From NCBI RefSeq assembly GCF_000384315.1, contig NZ_ARVW01000001.1, forward strand, positions 1,993,746 to 2,057,745: 64,000 nucleotides of DNA. Reading direction: 5' to 3'. Source of the DNA: Amycolatopsis nigrescens CSC17Ta-90 (GTDB lineage: Bacteria; Actinomycetota; Actinomycetes; Mycobacteriales; Pseudonocardiaceae). Shown piece by piece: positions 52,344 through 60,816 of this stretch. Below the pieces are notes generated by a model. The model searched no databases. It worked only from the letters and a program-made list of their open reading frames with translations, and was not told the origin of the DNA. The translations under genes and the position numbers were made by a program. The first letter of the stretch is position 1, and every line of letters begins with the position of its first letter.

Positions 52344-52380
52344 GCGATGGGGCACGGTCCAGCCGGCTCGTCAGGTACTG

Positions 52381-53946
52381 ATGGTCGCCAGGACACCGGC
52401 CGCGGTCAGCCGGCTGTGGGACGTGCTCCCGCTGGTGAGCGAAGATCCCCGAATTCAGGTCACCTTCGCGGTCGACCACGGTTCGGTGTTCTCCCCCGCG
52501 GTGGACACTCGCCTTCGCGAAGCGGGTGCCTTGATCCTGCCCTGGACCGATGCCGTGCACGTCCCCTTCGACCTGGCCGTCGCCGCCAGCGACAACGGCG
52601 GCCTGCACCAGCTCCGCGCTCCCTTGCTGCTCCTGCCGCACGGTGCCGGCTACCACCGCTACTCCGCGGCCGAGCCCGGCGCCATCTCGGGAGTGCGCCG
52701 CTCCACGCTGATCCATGACGGCAGTCCCGTCCCGCACACGCTGGTGGTCGCCCATCCCGGTCAGGTCGAGCGGGTCCGGCAGGTCGACTCCACGCTGGCG
52801 GACCGCACGCTGGTCGCGGGCGACCCCTGCCTGGACCGGATCACCGCGAGCAGGCCGCAACGGCGGCGGTACCGGCGGGCATTCGCCGCGGAGTCCCGGG
52901 TTCTGGTGGTGCTCTGCTCGACCTGGGGCCCGCAGTCGCTGTTCGGCCGACTCCCCGACCTCCCCCGCCGGGTAACGGCCGCACTGCCGGTCGACGAGTA
53001 CCGCGTCGCACTGGTCCTGCATCCCAATGTCTGGCAGCACCACGGTTCTCTGCAGGTGCGGTCCTGGTTGCGGACGGCGGTCGACGCCGGCCTGGCGGTC
53101 ATCCCACCGGAAGAGGGGTGGCGGGCCGCGCTCGTGGCCGCCGATCTGGTGATCTCCGATCACGGGTCCCTGACCTGCTACGCCGTCGCAGCGTCGACAC
53201 CGACGCTGATCGCCGCCGACGGTGGTCCGGAAGTCGTGCCGGACTCGCCGCTGCGGCTCTTGCTCCAACGTCTCCCCGCGCTCCGCCACGGAGAGCCGTT
53301 TGACGAACAGGTCGACGCCGCCGTGGCCCGAGGCGCGGTCGCCCGAGATGTCGTGGACGGAATGTTCGCCGAACAGGGCGCGGCCGCGAAGGCACTTCGC
53401 GAACGGATGTACCGGATCCTGGAACTGGCCGAGCCCCCGTGGCGAGCACCTACGTACGCCGTACCGGTTCCGGCACCGGCGATCCCCCGCCCTGAAGCTC
53501 TCCAGGTCGCCGTCAGGACGGCCGTGCACCAAGCCGACCGGCTCGTGCTCACCCTGGAACGACGACCGGCCACCTGGGAGGACTGGCCAGAAGCCGATCA
53601 CCTGACCGTATGCGAAGCGATTCTCGAACCGGGTCTGCTCGAACGGGCCTCCGTGATCTGGAACGACGACACCTACGACACCGCGGAGTCCGCTCAGCAA
53701 TGGGCACGCACAGTTCTCCGCGCTTACCCCGGGGCCAGGGTCGCGATCACCGGAACGACCGAAGGCACCTTGATCGCGAGCATCCGGGGTGCTGGATACG
53801 TGACCGCACAAGGCATTTCACCCCGCTGCGTCGCGGGATCGGCCATCTACCGGTGGTCCCTCCTGCCCGGCAAGGTAAAACCGACGACCATTCAAGTGGG
53901 CACCAGAACACTTCGGCTCGAACACTTCGCCCCACAGCACGGCTAG
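52381..53946 (+). CDS. CDP-glycerol glycerophosphotransferase-like protein
   Basis: A 521-residue product from ATG 52381. Its layout is that of GT-B-fold CDP-glycerol transferase relatives: VARTPAAVSRLWDVLPLVSEDPRIQVTFAV at the start, LLLLPHGAGYHRYS, LVLHPNVWQHHG, and ISDHGSLTCYAVAASTPTLI where TagF-type proteins have DHSS. In-frame codons upstream (…QPARQVL) look coding, so the true N-terminus may be longer but is blocked by a stop at 52273 and the repeat. Such proteins occur near ESX-like loci in Pseudonocardiales; their substrate is unclear. Its 3' end overlaps the convergent WYL gene by four bases. Confidence 0.65.
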   Translation: MVARTPAAVSRLWDVLPLVSEDPRIQVTFAVDHGSVFSPAVDTRLREAGALILPWTDAVHVPFDLAVAASDNGGLHQLRAPLLLLPHGAGYHRYSAAEPGAISGVRRSTLIHDGSPVPHTLVVAHPGQVERVRQVDSTLADRTLVAGDPCLDRITASRPQRRRYRRAFAAESRVLVVLCSTWGPQSLFGRLPDLPRRVTAALPVDEYRVALVLHPNVWQHHGSLQVRSWLRTAVDAGLAVIPPEEGWRAALVAADLVISDHGSLTCYAVAASTPTLIAADGGPEVVPDSPLRLLLQRLPALRHGEPFDEQVDAAVARGAVARDVVDGMFAEQGAAAKALRERMYRILELAEPPWRAPTYAVPVPAPAIPRPEALQVAVRTAVHQADRLVLTLERRPATWEDWPEADHLTVCEAILEPGLLERASVIWNDDTYDTAESAQQWARTVLRAYPGARVAITGTTEGTLIASIRGAGYVTAQGISPRCVAGSAIYRWSLLPGKVKPTTIQVGTRTLRLEHFAPQHG

Positions 53947-54914
53947 GGCTCGGCGGTCGCAGCCTGCCGGCGCGAGCTGGACGCGAGGGCGCGTTGGGCG
54001 ATCTCGCGGAGGTGGGTGCTGACTTCGGGTGGGCCGATGAGGGTGTAGGGCATGGTCAGCTGGGTGAGCCGGTAGGCAAGGTAGCGCGGGGAATCCGGTG
54101 AGGTCCGCAGGCGGCAGGTGTGCGCGTCGACCGGGGTGAGGGTGCCCTGCCAGGCGGGGATGTGGGCGTGGTCGAGGGGGACGTGGAGCAGGACCTCGGC
54201 GCGGACGGTGGCGCCACGGGAGGCGGTCAGGGAGTCCAGCAGCTGAGCGGCGGCGTCCAGGTCGCGGCCGGGGAAGCGGAGGCCGGTGCGGTGGACGCCG
54301 GTGATGCGGTCCAGGCGGAAGCTGCGCCAGTCGTCGCGATCGAGGTCGTGAGCGATGAGGTACCAGCGGCGGCCGGCGGCGACGAGCTGGTGGGGTTCGA
54401 CCAGGCGGCGGCTGGTGGAGCCGTCGGCTTTGGTGTGGGCGAAGCGGGTCTTCTCGCGCGCGACGCAGGCGACGGCCAGGGTGGCGAGCGTGTCGGGGTC
54501 GGTGGTGGGCCCGTCGGCGAGAGGCAGCGTGATGGCGGCTTCGGCGAGTGCCGCCACGCGGGAGCGCAGTCGCGCCGGCAGGACCTGCTCGACCTTGGCC
54601 AGAGCGCGCACGGCCGTGTCGGCGATGCCGGTGACCGGGGCGGCGGTGGCGGTGCGCAGGCCCACGGCGATGGCGACGGCCTCGTCGTCGTCCAGCAGCA
54701 GGGGCGGCATGGCGGCACCCGCGGCCATGCGGTAGCCGCCGGTGTTGCCCTGGGTGGCGTGCACGGGGTAGCCGAGTTCGCGCAGCCGGTCGATGTCGCG
54801 GCGGATGGTGCGTGGGGTGACGCCGAGCCGGTCGGCCAGCTCGGTGCCGGACCACTCGCGCGGGGTCTGCAGCAGGGACAGCAACTGCAGGAGCCGTCTG
54901 GATGGATCACGCAT
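53943..54914 (-). CDS. HTH/WYL-domain transcriptional regulator (YafY type)
   Basis: A 323-residue regulator: HTH RRLLQLLSLLQTPREWSGTELADRLGVTPRTIRRDIDRLRELGYPVHA, WYL domain with RRLVEPHQLVAAGRRWYLIAHDLDRDDWRSFRLDRI, and a C-terminal WCX-like part. Start ATG 54914; a GTG-type extension to 54935 is possible. It is divergent from a VOC remnant and a Gfo/Idh/MocA gene, which it probably regulates. Confidence 0.87.
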   Translation of the reverse strand: MRDPSRRLLQLLSLLQTPREWSGTELADRLGVTPRTIRRDIDRLRELGYPVHATQGNTGGYRMAAGAAMPPLLLDDDEAVAIAVGLRTATAAPVTGIADTAVRALAKVEQVLPARLRSRVAALAEAAITLPLADGPTTDPDTLATLAVACVAREKTRFAHTKADGSTSRRLVEPHQLVAAGRRWYLIAHDLDRDDWRSFRLDRITGVHRTGLRFPGRDLDAAAQLLDSLTASRGATVRAEVLLHVPLDHAHIPAWQGTLTPVDAHTCRLRTSPDSPRYLAYRLTQLTMPYTLIGPPEVSTHLREIAQRALASSSRRQAATAEP

Positions 54915-55007
54915 GAATTCAGTGTGGCGCATCACTAGGACGTTCGATGACCTAGTGGGTCCCTATCGTCGAGGAAGTCACCGACCCCTCGCACAAGGAG
55001 TATTTCG

Positions 55008-55160
55008 ATGGGATCAATGGAGTCCTCGATCGGCCAGCTGGCGGAACTCGGCGCGAAGGTCGTCGTACCCGCCACCGCGGTCGGTGACGTGACCACTTTC
55101 GCCCGGCTGGCCGACTCGTGCGGCGGCCTGTTCTCCGCGCCCGGATCGGAGCAGTCATGA
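55008..55160 (+). pseudogene. VOC (glyoxalase-fold) C-terminal remnant, still with start and RBS
   Basis: A 50-codon frame from ATG 55008 (AAGGAG seven bases upstream) reads SIGQLAELGAKVVVPATAV and then TTFARLADSCGGLFS, the usual end of VOC proteins (…GAKVVVPATDVGDVATFARLADP.G..FG). Overlapping bases in another frame give KEYFDGINGVLDRP, which also looks VOC-like, suggesting a frameshift. The N-terminal half is missing. Its TGA overlaps the ATG of the next gene, so it may still be translated and couple to it. Confidence 0.5.
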
Positions 55161-56092
55161 GGATCGCCTTGCTGGGAACCGGATTCGGGCAGGCACACGC
55201 CGCCGTCTACGCCGCGCGCGAGGATGTCGAAGTGGTGATCTTCGGCCGGGATCCGGACAAGACCGCCACGGTGGCCGGCCAGTTCGGCTTCGCCTCCTCC
55301 ACGGCACTGGAGCAAGCCTTCGACGACGACTTCGACCTGGTCGACATCTGCCTGCCGCTGCCGCTGCACGCCCCGATGACGCTACGAGCGCTGGAGGCGG
55401 GCAAGCACGTGCTGGTCGAGCTGCCGCTGGCCGGCACCATGGAGGACGCCCGCCGGGTGGTCGAGACCGCCGAGCGCAACGACCGGCAGGTATTCGTGGA
55501 CATGTTCGAACGGTTCATCCCGGCCAACCGCGCACTCTTCGACGCTGTCCAGGACGGCACCTACGGCCGCCTGGAGCAGTTGACGCTGTGGAACCTCACC
55601 GCGCCCCTGTGGCCGGGGGCCTCCCTGGGACTGAAGGCGCTGCCGCTGGAGGCCATGCACAGCGACATGGACATCATCACCCGCACCCTCGGCCAGCCAC
55701 AGACCATCGAGATCGCCGTCGTCGCCCGCGACCAGGACCACGCCAGCATCGAGGCGACCTTTGGCTTCGACGGCGCGTTCGCCCGCGACTCGGTCTCCGC
55801 GCTGATGCCGATGCCATGGGGCGCGCGCGGCGGCTACACCGCCACCTTCACCAACGGCGTCCTGGATGCCACCTCGACGATGGGCTTCGACGGCAAACCC
55901 ACCGGCACCCTCACCGCCTACACCCCCGACGGAACACGCGAACTGGAACTGCCACCCGCCGACCAGTACACCGCGATGATCGACCACGTGCTGGCCTGCC
56001 TGCGCGGCGAGCAGGCCAACGAGATCGGACCGGCCACCGTGCTGGACGCACTACGGCTCACCCTCGACATCGACCGCAGGATCAACGGATGA
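55157..56092 (+). CDS. Gfo/Idh/MocA-family oxidoreductase, atypical active site
   Basis: A 311-residue NAD(P)-dependent sugar-dehydrogenase-type protein. The Rossmann motif is ALLGTGFGQAHAAVYA, then VDICLPLPLHAPMTLRALEAGKHVLVELPLAG. The last reads ELP where the family has EKP, so the catalytic Lys is Leu. The C-terminal domain has HSDMDIITRTLGQP in the usual H/D region. It may have lost redox activity or use another residue. The start (ATG 55157) overlaps the VOC remnant stop by four bases. Confidence 0.82.
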   Translation: MRIALLGTGFGQAHAAVYAAREDVEVVIFGRDPDKTATVAGQFGFASSTALEQAFDDDFDLVDICLPLPLHAPMTLRALEAGKHVLVELPLAGTMEDARRVVETAERNDRQVFVDMFERFIPANRALFDAVQDGTYGRLEQLTLWNLTAPLWPGASLGLKALPLEAMHSDMDIITRTLGQPQTIEIAVVARDQDHASIEATFGFDGAFARDSVSALMPMPWGARGGYTATFTNGVLDATSTMGFDGKPTGTLTAYTPDGTRELELPPADQYTAMIDHVLACLRGEQANEIGPATVLDALRLTLDIDRRING

Positions 56093-56632
56093 AAGACCCT
56101 GTCCGGGCCAGGTGCACACGAAGATCAAGTCGAACCCGTCGAACCCCCGGTCGTCGAGGTGTTCCGCGCGGGCGAGACCGGCGCGGACGGCGACTCGCTG
56201 GGAAGCGATGTTGTCAGGGCGGACCCTGGCGACCACCGGATGGGCAGGAAACCGCGTGGTCGCCCACCGCACCACCTCGGTCGCCGCCTCGCCGGCGATT
56301 CCCTCGCCCCAGCGGGGTGGCGCGATGCGGTAGAACAGGTTCAGAATTCGCCGTTGCCGGAGCCGCATGAACTTCAGGCCGCAGAATCCCAGCTGAGGTT
56401 CCGCAGCATGACGTCGGATGACCCAGTAGCCGAACCCGAAGTTCCGCCAGTGCTCGTCCCATCGCCGATAGAGGTTCTCCGCTTCGACGCGGGTCGCCAG
56501 GCTGTCGGACGGGTTGTGCGCGCAGGCCAGCGGATCACTGTGGACGGTGAAGATCGCATCGATGTCGCCAGGTGCGGGGCGGCGCAGCGACAACCTCTCG
56601 GTCAGCAGTTCCTCATGGCTCACCAGAGCCAC
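56051..56632 (-). CDS. GNAT-family N-acetyltransferase
   Basis: A 193-residue RimJ/RimL-like acetyltransferase: ERLSLRRPAPGDIDAIFTVHSDPLACAHNP, FGYWVIRRHAAEPQLGFCGLKF, WGEGIAGEAATEVVRWA (acetyl-CoA loop), VRPDNIASQRVAVRAGL. The substrate is unknown. The start is a GTG at 56632; a GTG at 56623 is equally plausible. Its 3' end overlaps the oxidoreductase gene by 42 bases on the opposite strand. Confidence 0.82.
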   Translation of the reverse strand: MALVSHEELLTERLSLRRPAPGDIDAIFTVHSDPLACAHNPSDSLATRVEAENLYRRWDEHWRNFGFGYWVIRRHAAEPQLGFCGLKFMRLRQRRILNLFYRIAPPRWGEGIAGEAATEVVRWATTRFPAHPVVARVRPDNIASQRVAVRAGLARAEHLDDRGFDGFDLIFVCTWPGQGLSSVDPAVDVEGEP

Positions 56633-56697
56633 CGTAGCGAGTCCGGCGGGGAGAGCGCGTGGTCTCTCCCCGCCGGATCTCAGCCGCGCTGCACGAG

Positions 56698-57159
56698 TTA
56701 CGTCGCGTAGTGGGTCATGCAGATCGTTTCCGGCGCGAAACCCAGGGATGCCCAGAACACCTTGGCATCGCCGTCGTGCAACCAGGTTTCCAGCCGGATC
56801 GGGTCACCGGCGCCGTGCTCCCGCAGCCAGGCCATAGCAGCCTTCGCCAGCGCGGTACCGATGCCGCGGCGGCGCTCCTCCGGGGTGACGTAGCAGGTCT
56901 CGATCTCGCCGGTCAGCCCGGGCAACAGGCCGTCGCCGGCGCTCAGCGCGCTATTGACGAAACCGGCTATGCGACCTTCCCGCACCGCGATCAAGCAAAA
57001 AGCCCGTTCGTGCCAAGCGAAAGCGGACAGCATGTGCTCGACCCGCCGCAGCTCGACGGAGGTCATCGGATCGCCGCCGGGCAGCTCACGGCCCAGCCGA
57101 TCCCACAGACGTGCGACCGCCGGACCTTCGTCCTCGCGGATGCGTCGTATTTCCAGCAT
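56698..57159 (-). CDS. GNAT-family N-acetyltransferase
   Basis: A 153-residue single-domain GNAT. It starts MLEIRRIREDEGPAVARLWDRLG. The acetyl-CoA loop follows VEACYV-like ETCYVTPEERRRGIGTALAKAAMAWL (R-R-G-I-G-x-A), and it ends in VFWASLGFAPET. ATG 57159 has GAGGAG seven bases upstream. It could modify a small molecule or protein N-terminus; the target is unknown. Confidence 0.87.
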   Translation of the reverse strand: MLEIRRIREDEGPAVARLWDRLGRELPGGDPMTSVELRRVEHMLSAFAWHERAFCLIAVREGRIAGFVNSALSAGDGLLPGLTGEIETCYVTPEERRRGIGTALAKAAMAWLREHGAGDPIRLETWLHDGDAKVFWASLGFAPETICMTHYAT

Positions 57160-57385
57160 TGTTTCTCCTCGTCCCAGTCGTCGAAGTGCTGATGGCGACC
57201 TGGGCGAGGAGGCGCGCGAGCGCGATGATTCTAGAGTCAACCTGGCATGTGGATCAGCCTACCAGCGCCGCGCGGCACCGAGTTCCGGAAAAGATCGGCG
57301 AGTGTGTCGATCCCCGACCTGCCCCGTTCGACCTTGGGGTGAGCGGCCCGCGAGCGGGCCGGACCACCTACCGAACGAGGAAAAC

Positions 57386-57805
57386 ATGACCAGCACCGAC
57401 CTCGACGTCCTGCTCGGCTCCTGGAAGCTCACCGGGCGCACCCACAAGGCCGACCACGACGACATCACCGGAGAGCTCACCGCGACCCGGATTCTGCCCG
57501 GCCCGCTCCTGCACCTCAGCGGCAGCATGCGGTTCCGCGACACGGAGATCCACAGCCTCGAACTGATCTGGCCCGACGAGCCCACCTCCGAGTTCGCCGC
57601 GCACGTGTATTCCGGTTCGGGTGCCCCGTTGAACTACCGGTGGAGCCGCGACGGGGACACCCTCACCCATGCCGGCCACGGGATGACGTACACCGGCACC
57701 ATCAGCCCCGACGGCGCCACCATCACCGGCACCTGGCTGGCCGATCCGGACCGGCCGGACATGGCCGACGCCGCGTACGACGCCACCATGCACCGGATCA
57801 CCTGA
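57386..57805 (+). CDS. Small lipocalin-like (DUF1579-type) protein
   Basis: A 139-residue all-β protein: DVLLGSWKLTGRTHK opens like DUF1579/lipocalin-fold proteins. The rest alternates strands (LLHLSGSMRFRDTEIHSLELIW, YRWSRDGDTLTHAG, GTISPDGATITGTW). There is no signal peptide. It is probably a ligand-binding cytosolic protein of unknown role. The ATG at 57386 follows CGAGGAAA. Confidence 0.65.
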   Translation: MTSTDLDVLLGSWKLTGRTHKADHDDITGELTATRILPGPLLHLSGSMRFRDTEIHSLELIWPDEPTSEFAAHVYSGSGAPLNYRWSRDGDTLTHAGHGMTYTGTISPDGATITGTWLADPDRPDMADAAYDATMHRIT

Positions 57806-57879
57806 GCACCCGGCATCGACGAGCGATCCCTTGCACAGCACCGATAACCGGCCGATATGGCACCGGTGCGATGACCCGT

Positions 57880-57897
57880 TGGTATTGGTCCATACCA
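57880..57897. promoter_or_regulatory. Inverted repeat TGGTAT-N6-ATACCA upstream of the SbnA-like operon
   Basis: Perfect six-base arms around TGGTCC, 90 bases before the operon start. It could bind a GntR-type or other dimeric regulator; none is encoded next to it. Confidence 0.4.
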
Positions 57898-57916
57898 GTG
57901 AAACGTAGCAGCTTCG

Positions 57917-57933
57917 TACTAGTTGGCTTAGTA
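57917..57933. promoter_or_regulatory. BlaI-like dyad TACTA-N7-TAGTA
   Basis: The arms TACTA/TAGTA match the core halves of known BlaI/MecI operators, with one extra base in the centre. GTAGC (57905) and GCTAC (57938) flank it as a second, outer pair. It lies 54 bases before the SbnA-like GTG, and the operon itself encodes a BlaI-family repressor. Confidence 0.5.
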
Positions 57934-57986
57934 GAAAGCTACCTTTTGGGCTGGCCCATTCCCTGCGTGAACTGCGAGGTGGCATC

Positions 57987-59111
57987 GTGCTGGACCTGCC
58001 GGGCTGTGTGGATGATGTCGTTGGCACCATTGGTGGTTCGCCCTTGGTGGGCCTGCGCCGGCTAGCCGGTACGCATGGCGCGGCGGTGCTGGCCAAGCTC
58101 GAACGCTGCAATCCGGGCGGCAGCGTCAAAGACCGGCCCGCGTGGTACATCGTCCGCCGCGCCGAGCAGAACGGCCTGCTGTCCCCTGGCGGCACGATCA
58201 TCGAGTCCTCGTCCGGAAACTTCGGGATCTCGCTGGCGATGATCGGGGCCGCCAGGGGGTACCGGGTGATCGTCATCGTGGACCCGAAGACGACCGCGGC
58301 CAATCTCGCGATGCTGCGTGCCTTCGGTGCCGAGGTGATCGTGGTCGACGAGCAGGACGACACCGGCTCTTACCACAAGACCCGCATCCTGCTGGCGAAC
58401 CGGCTGCACCGGGAGATCCCCGGCTCCTTCCGCCCCGACCAGTGCTTCAACCCGCTCAACGCGCAGGCGCACTACGCCGGCACCGCGGTGGAGCTGATCG
58501 CACAGGCCGGCTCGGGCCTCGCCGCCGTGGTGCTGACGGTGAGCACCGGTGGCCAGCTCGGCGGGATGTCGCGCTACCTGGCCGAACACGCGCCGCACGT
58601 CCGCGTGGTGGCCGCCGACGCGTACGGGTCGGCGATCTTCGGGGACCTTTCGCACGCCTACCTGATCCCCGGTGTCGGCCTCGGCTGGACGCCGAGCAAC
58701 ATCGACGACCTCTCCCGCGTCGATTCCATCTTCAAGGTTTCCGACGAGGACGCCTTTCTCGCCTGCCGGGTGCTGGCAAGGCACGAGGGCATCCTGGTCG
58801 GCGGCTCCACCGGCGCCGCGCTCTGCGTCGCCCTGCACCTGGCCCAGCAGTACGGTCCGGACCGGGCGGTCGCGCTGCTGGCCGCGGACAGCGGCGAGCG
58901 TTACCTGCAAACGATCTTCGACGACGGCTGGCTCACCGAGCGCGGGCTGAGCGCGGACACCTCGATGGCCGAGCTGCACCGGCGAGTGGACCGGCTCACG
59001 CCGTACAGCGTCTGTCCACTTGAGACGGCCAATTACCGGCCCGAGCTGGCCGGTGAGCTCGAATCGCCCTACGCCGCCGGGCTCGCCGTCTCCGGCGGGA
59101 CCCAGCGGTGA
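57987..59111 (+). CDS. SbnA-like PLP-dependent cysteine-synthase-family enzyme
   Basis: A 374-residue fold-type II PLP enzyme: the Schiff-base Lys48 is in NPGGSVKDRPA, the substrate loop is ESSSGNFGISLA, and the phosphate loop is TVSTGGQLGGMSRYL. The length and the C-terminal part (LSRVDSIFKVSDEDAFLACRVLARHEGILVGGSTGAA) match SbnA/VioB-type N-(2-amino-2-carboxyethyl)-glutamate synthases more than ordinary cysteine synthases. Those make the precursor of 2,3-diaminopropionate with SbnB, but no SbnB is here. It starts at GTG 57987 (GAGGTGG upstream). Its stop overlaps the MFS start (GTGA). Confidence 0.83.
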   Translation: MLDLPGCVDDVVGTIGGSPLVGLRRLAGTHGAAVLAKLERCNPGGSVKDRPAWYIVRRAEQNGLLSPGGTIIESSSGNFGISLAMIGAARGYRVIVIVDPKTTAANLAMLRAFGAEVIVVDEQDDTGSYHKTRILLANRLHREIPGSFRPDQCFNPLNAQAHYAGTAVELIAQAGSGLAAVVLTVSTGGQLGGMSRYLAEHAPHVRVVAADAYGSAIFGDLSHAYLIPGVGLGWTPSNIDDLSRVDSIFKVSDEDAFLACRVLARHEGILVGGSTGAALCVALHLAQQYGPDRAVALLAADSGERYLQTIFDDGWLTERGLSADTSMAELHRRVDRLTPYSVCPLETANYRPELAGELESPYAAGLAVSGGTQR

Positions 59112-60427
59112 CAACGCTTCCGGCCGGCCGGACCAGCGCGGTGGCGCTACCGGCCTTCCGCCGGCTCTGGCTGTCCAACACCGCCGACGCCTGGGCCGTT
59201 TCACTGCTGCCGATCGCGGTCTCCCTCGCCCTGATCCACGGTGGCGGTGGGGCCGCGGCCCTCGGCCCGGTGCTGGCCGCCAAGACGCTCGGCTTCATCA
59301 TCGCGACCGTGCCGGGCGGCATGCTCGCCGACCGGCGGTCCCGCCGGACGACGATGGTCACCGCCTGCCTGGCCCGGACCGGCGCGGCCGGCGCACTCCT
59401 GCTCACCCTCGACGGCCCGAGCTGGCTGGCCGCGGGCTGCGTACTGCTCGTCGGCGCCGGTGAGGGCGCGTATCGACCTTCCTACCAGGCGATGATCGGC
59501 GACGTGGTGCCCGAGGCGGCACGCCAGTCCGCCAACGCCCTGTCCACCATCACCTTCCGGCTCGCGCTCGTGCTCGCACCTGCCGCGGCGACGGCGGGCA
59601 CCCTGTGGGCGGGACCGCGGGCGGTCGTCGTGCTGGCCGCCGTGCTCTGGTGCCTGGCCGCGCTGACCGTGTCGAGAGTGCCCGAAAACCCCGCAGGATC
59701 TTGCGGGACACCCGCACCCGATCGATGGAGGCATGCGCAAAAAGCCTCGCATGCCCCCATCTCAGACGAAAGGGTTTCCCAGTCCGTGCTCGGCCAGTTC
59801 GCCGACGGTGTCCGTGAAGCCCGCCGCCACCCCTGGTTCATGGCCGGGCTGGCCATGCTGACCCTGGTGCTCAGCGTCGGGGAGGCGACCCAGCTCGTAC
59901 TGCTGCCGGTGATCAGCAACGACCGGTTCGGCACCGACGCGGTGTATGCCGCCGCGTTGACCGGTTACGCGGTCGGCGCGCTGGCCGGTGGGGTGGTCAT
60001 GACGCGCTGGCGCCCTCGCCGCCAGGGCCTGGTCGCCGTTCTCGGGCTCGCGCTCTACGCCGGTATTCCCTTCGCACTGGCGTTTTCCGCATCCGCCTGG
60101 CCGGTGGTCGCCGCGTACGTGCTGGCCGGTGCCGGCATGGAGCTGTTCAACGTCCCGTGGTTCGGCGCGGTGCAACGGGAGGTCCCGGCCGGGCTGCGCG
60201 CCCGCGTCTCGGCACTGGACTTCCTGGTCTCCTATTCGCTGAGCCCGCTCGGCCTCGCACTGGTGCCGATCGCGGTGACCGCACTCGGCACGCAGCCGAC
60301 GCTGACCGGCACCGGCGTCATCGTGCTGCTCGCATGCACCGGCACGCTGGCCGTTCCGGGCATGACCGGCTTTCGCACTCCCGCTTCGGGCGCGGATAGA
60401 CCAAAATCAGCGGCAGCCGAGCCGTGA
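59108..60427 (+). CDS. MFS transporter carrying an in-frame palindromic insert
   Basis: A 439-residue, 12-segment exporter-type MFS protein (AFRRLWLSNTADAWAVSLLPIAVSLALI; ATVPGGMLADRRSRRTTMV). The central cytoplasmic loop (residues 196-220, GSCGTPAPDRWRHAQKASHA region) is encoded by copy 2 of the 73-base repeat and is absent from the pattern of the surrounding protein. The frame remains open and both halves stay in register. It probably exports the product of the SbnA-like enzyme. It is coupled to the BlaI gene by a GTGA overlap. Confidence 0.85.
   Translation: MTTLPAGRTSAVALPAFRRLWLSNTADAWAVSLLPIAVSLALIHGGGGAAALGPVLAAKTLGFIIATVPGGMLADRRSRRTTMVTACLARTGAAGALLLTLDGPSWLAAGCVLLVGAGEGAYRPSYQAMIGDVVPEAARQSANALSTITFRLALVLAPAAATAGTLWAGPRAVVVLAAVLWCLAALTVSRVPENPAGSCGTPAPDRWRHAQKASHAPISDERVSQSVLGQFADGVREARRHPWFMAGLAMLTLVLSVGEATQLVLLPVISNDRFGTDAVYAAALTGYAVGALAGGVVMTRWRPRRQGLVAVLGLALYAGIPFALAFSASAWPVVAAYVLAGAGMELFNVPWFGAVQREVPAGLRARVSALDFLVSYSLSPLGLALVPIAVTALGTQPTLTGTGVIVLLACTGTLAVPGMTGFRTPASGADRPKSAAAEP
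59694..59766. repeat. 73-bp palindromic element, copy 2 (inside the MFS gene)
   Basis: 71 of 73 bases are identical to 25971-26043. The right stem (59724-59737 with 59748-59761) has one G-to-A change that breaks one pair. Because 73 is not a multiple of three, an in-frame insertion implies extra duplicated or deleted bases at the junction. It codes for the loop between the two halves of the transporter. Confidence 0.75.
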
Positions 60428-60816
60428 CCACCAGCGGGGGAGAAACTGTGCGGAGCTTCGGGGACCTGGAGTCGGTCATCATGGACCGGCTCTGGTCCTG
60501 GCGACGGCCCGCCACCGTGCGCGACCTGGAACGAGACCTCCGCACCGAACGCGACATCGCCTACACCACCGTGATGACGGTGATGGACAACCTGCACCGC
60601 AAGGGCTGGCTCACCCGCCGCCAGCAGGGCCGGGCCTATCTCTACGAGGTGACCTACACCCGCGAGCAGTACGCCGCGCACCTGATGCACGAAGCGCTCA
60701 CCCTGAGCCAGGACCACAACACGGCCTTCACCCACTTCCTCGGCCGGATGAGCCAGGAGGAGTCCGACGCGCTGCGCAGGGCACTCGGCGACTACGAGCG
60801 GGACCACGACGCATGA
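60424..60816 (+). CDS. BlaI/MecI-family repressor
   Basis: A 130-residue winged-helix protein: LESVIMDRLWSWRRPATVRDLERDLRTERDIAYTTVMTVMDNLHRKGWLTRRQQGRAYLYE is the BlaI/MecI DNA-binding domain, and a short dimerisation helix pair follows. In known systems it is inactivated when a membrane M56 sensor is triggered; that partner is the next gene (ATGA overlap). The probable target is the operon promoter with the TACTA/TAGTA dyad. Confidence 0.9.
   Translation: MTTSGGETVRSFGDLESVIMDRLWSWRRPATVRDLERDLRTERDIAYTTVMTVMDNLHRKGWLTRRQQGRAYLYEVTYTREQYAAHLMHEALTLSQDHNTAFTHFLGRMSQEESDALRRALGDYERDHDA

Noticed and set aside
52198..53811. A 537-codon minus-strand frame opposite the CDP-glycerol-transferase-like gene
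   Set aside because: No recognisable domain; the plus-strand protein shows conserved motifs. Shadow frame.
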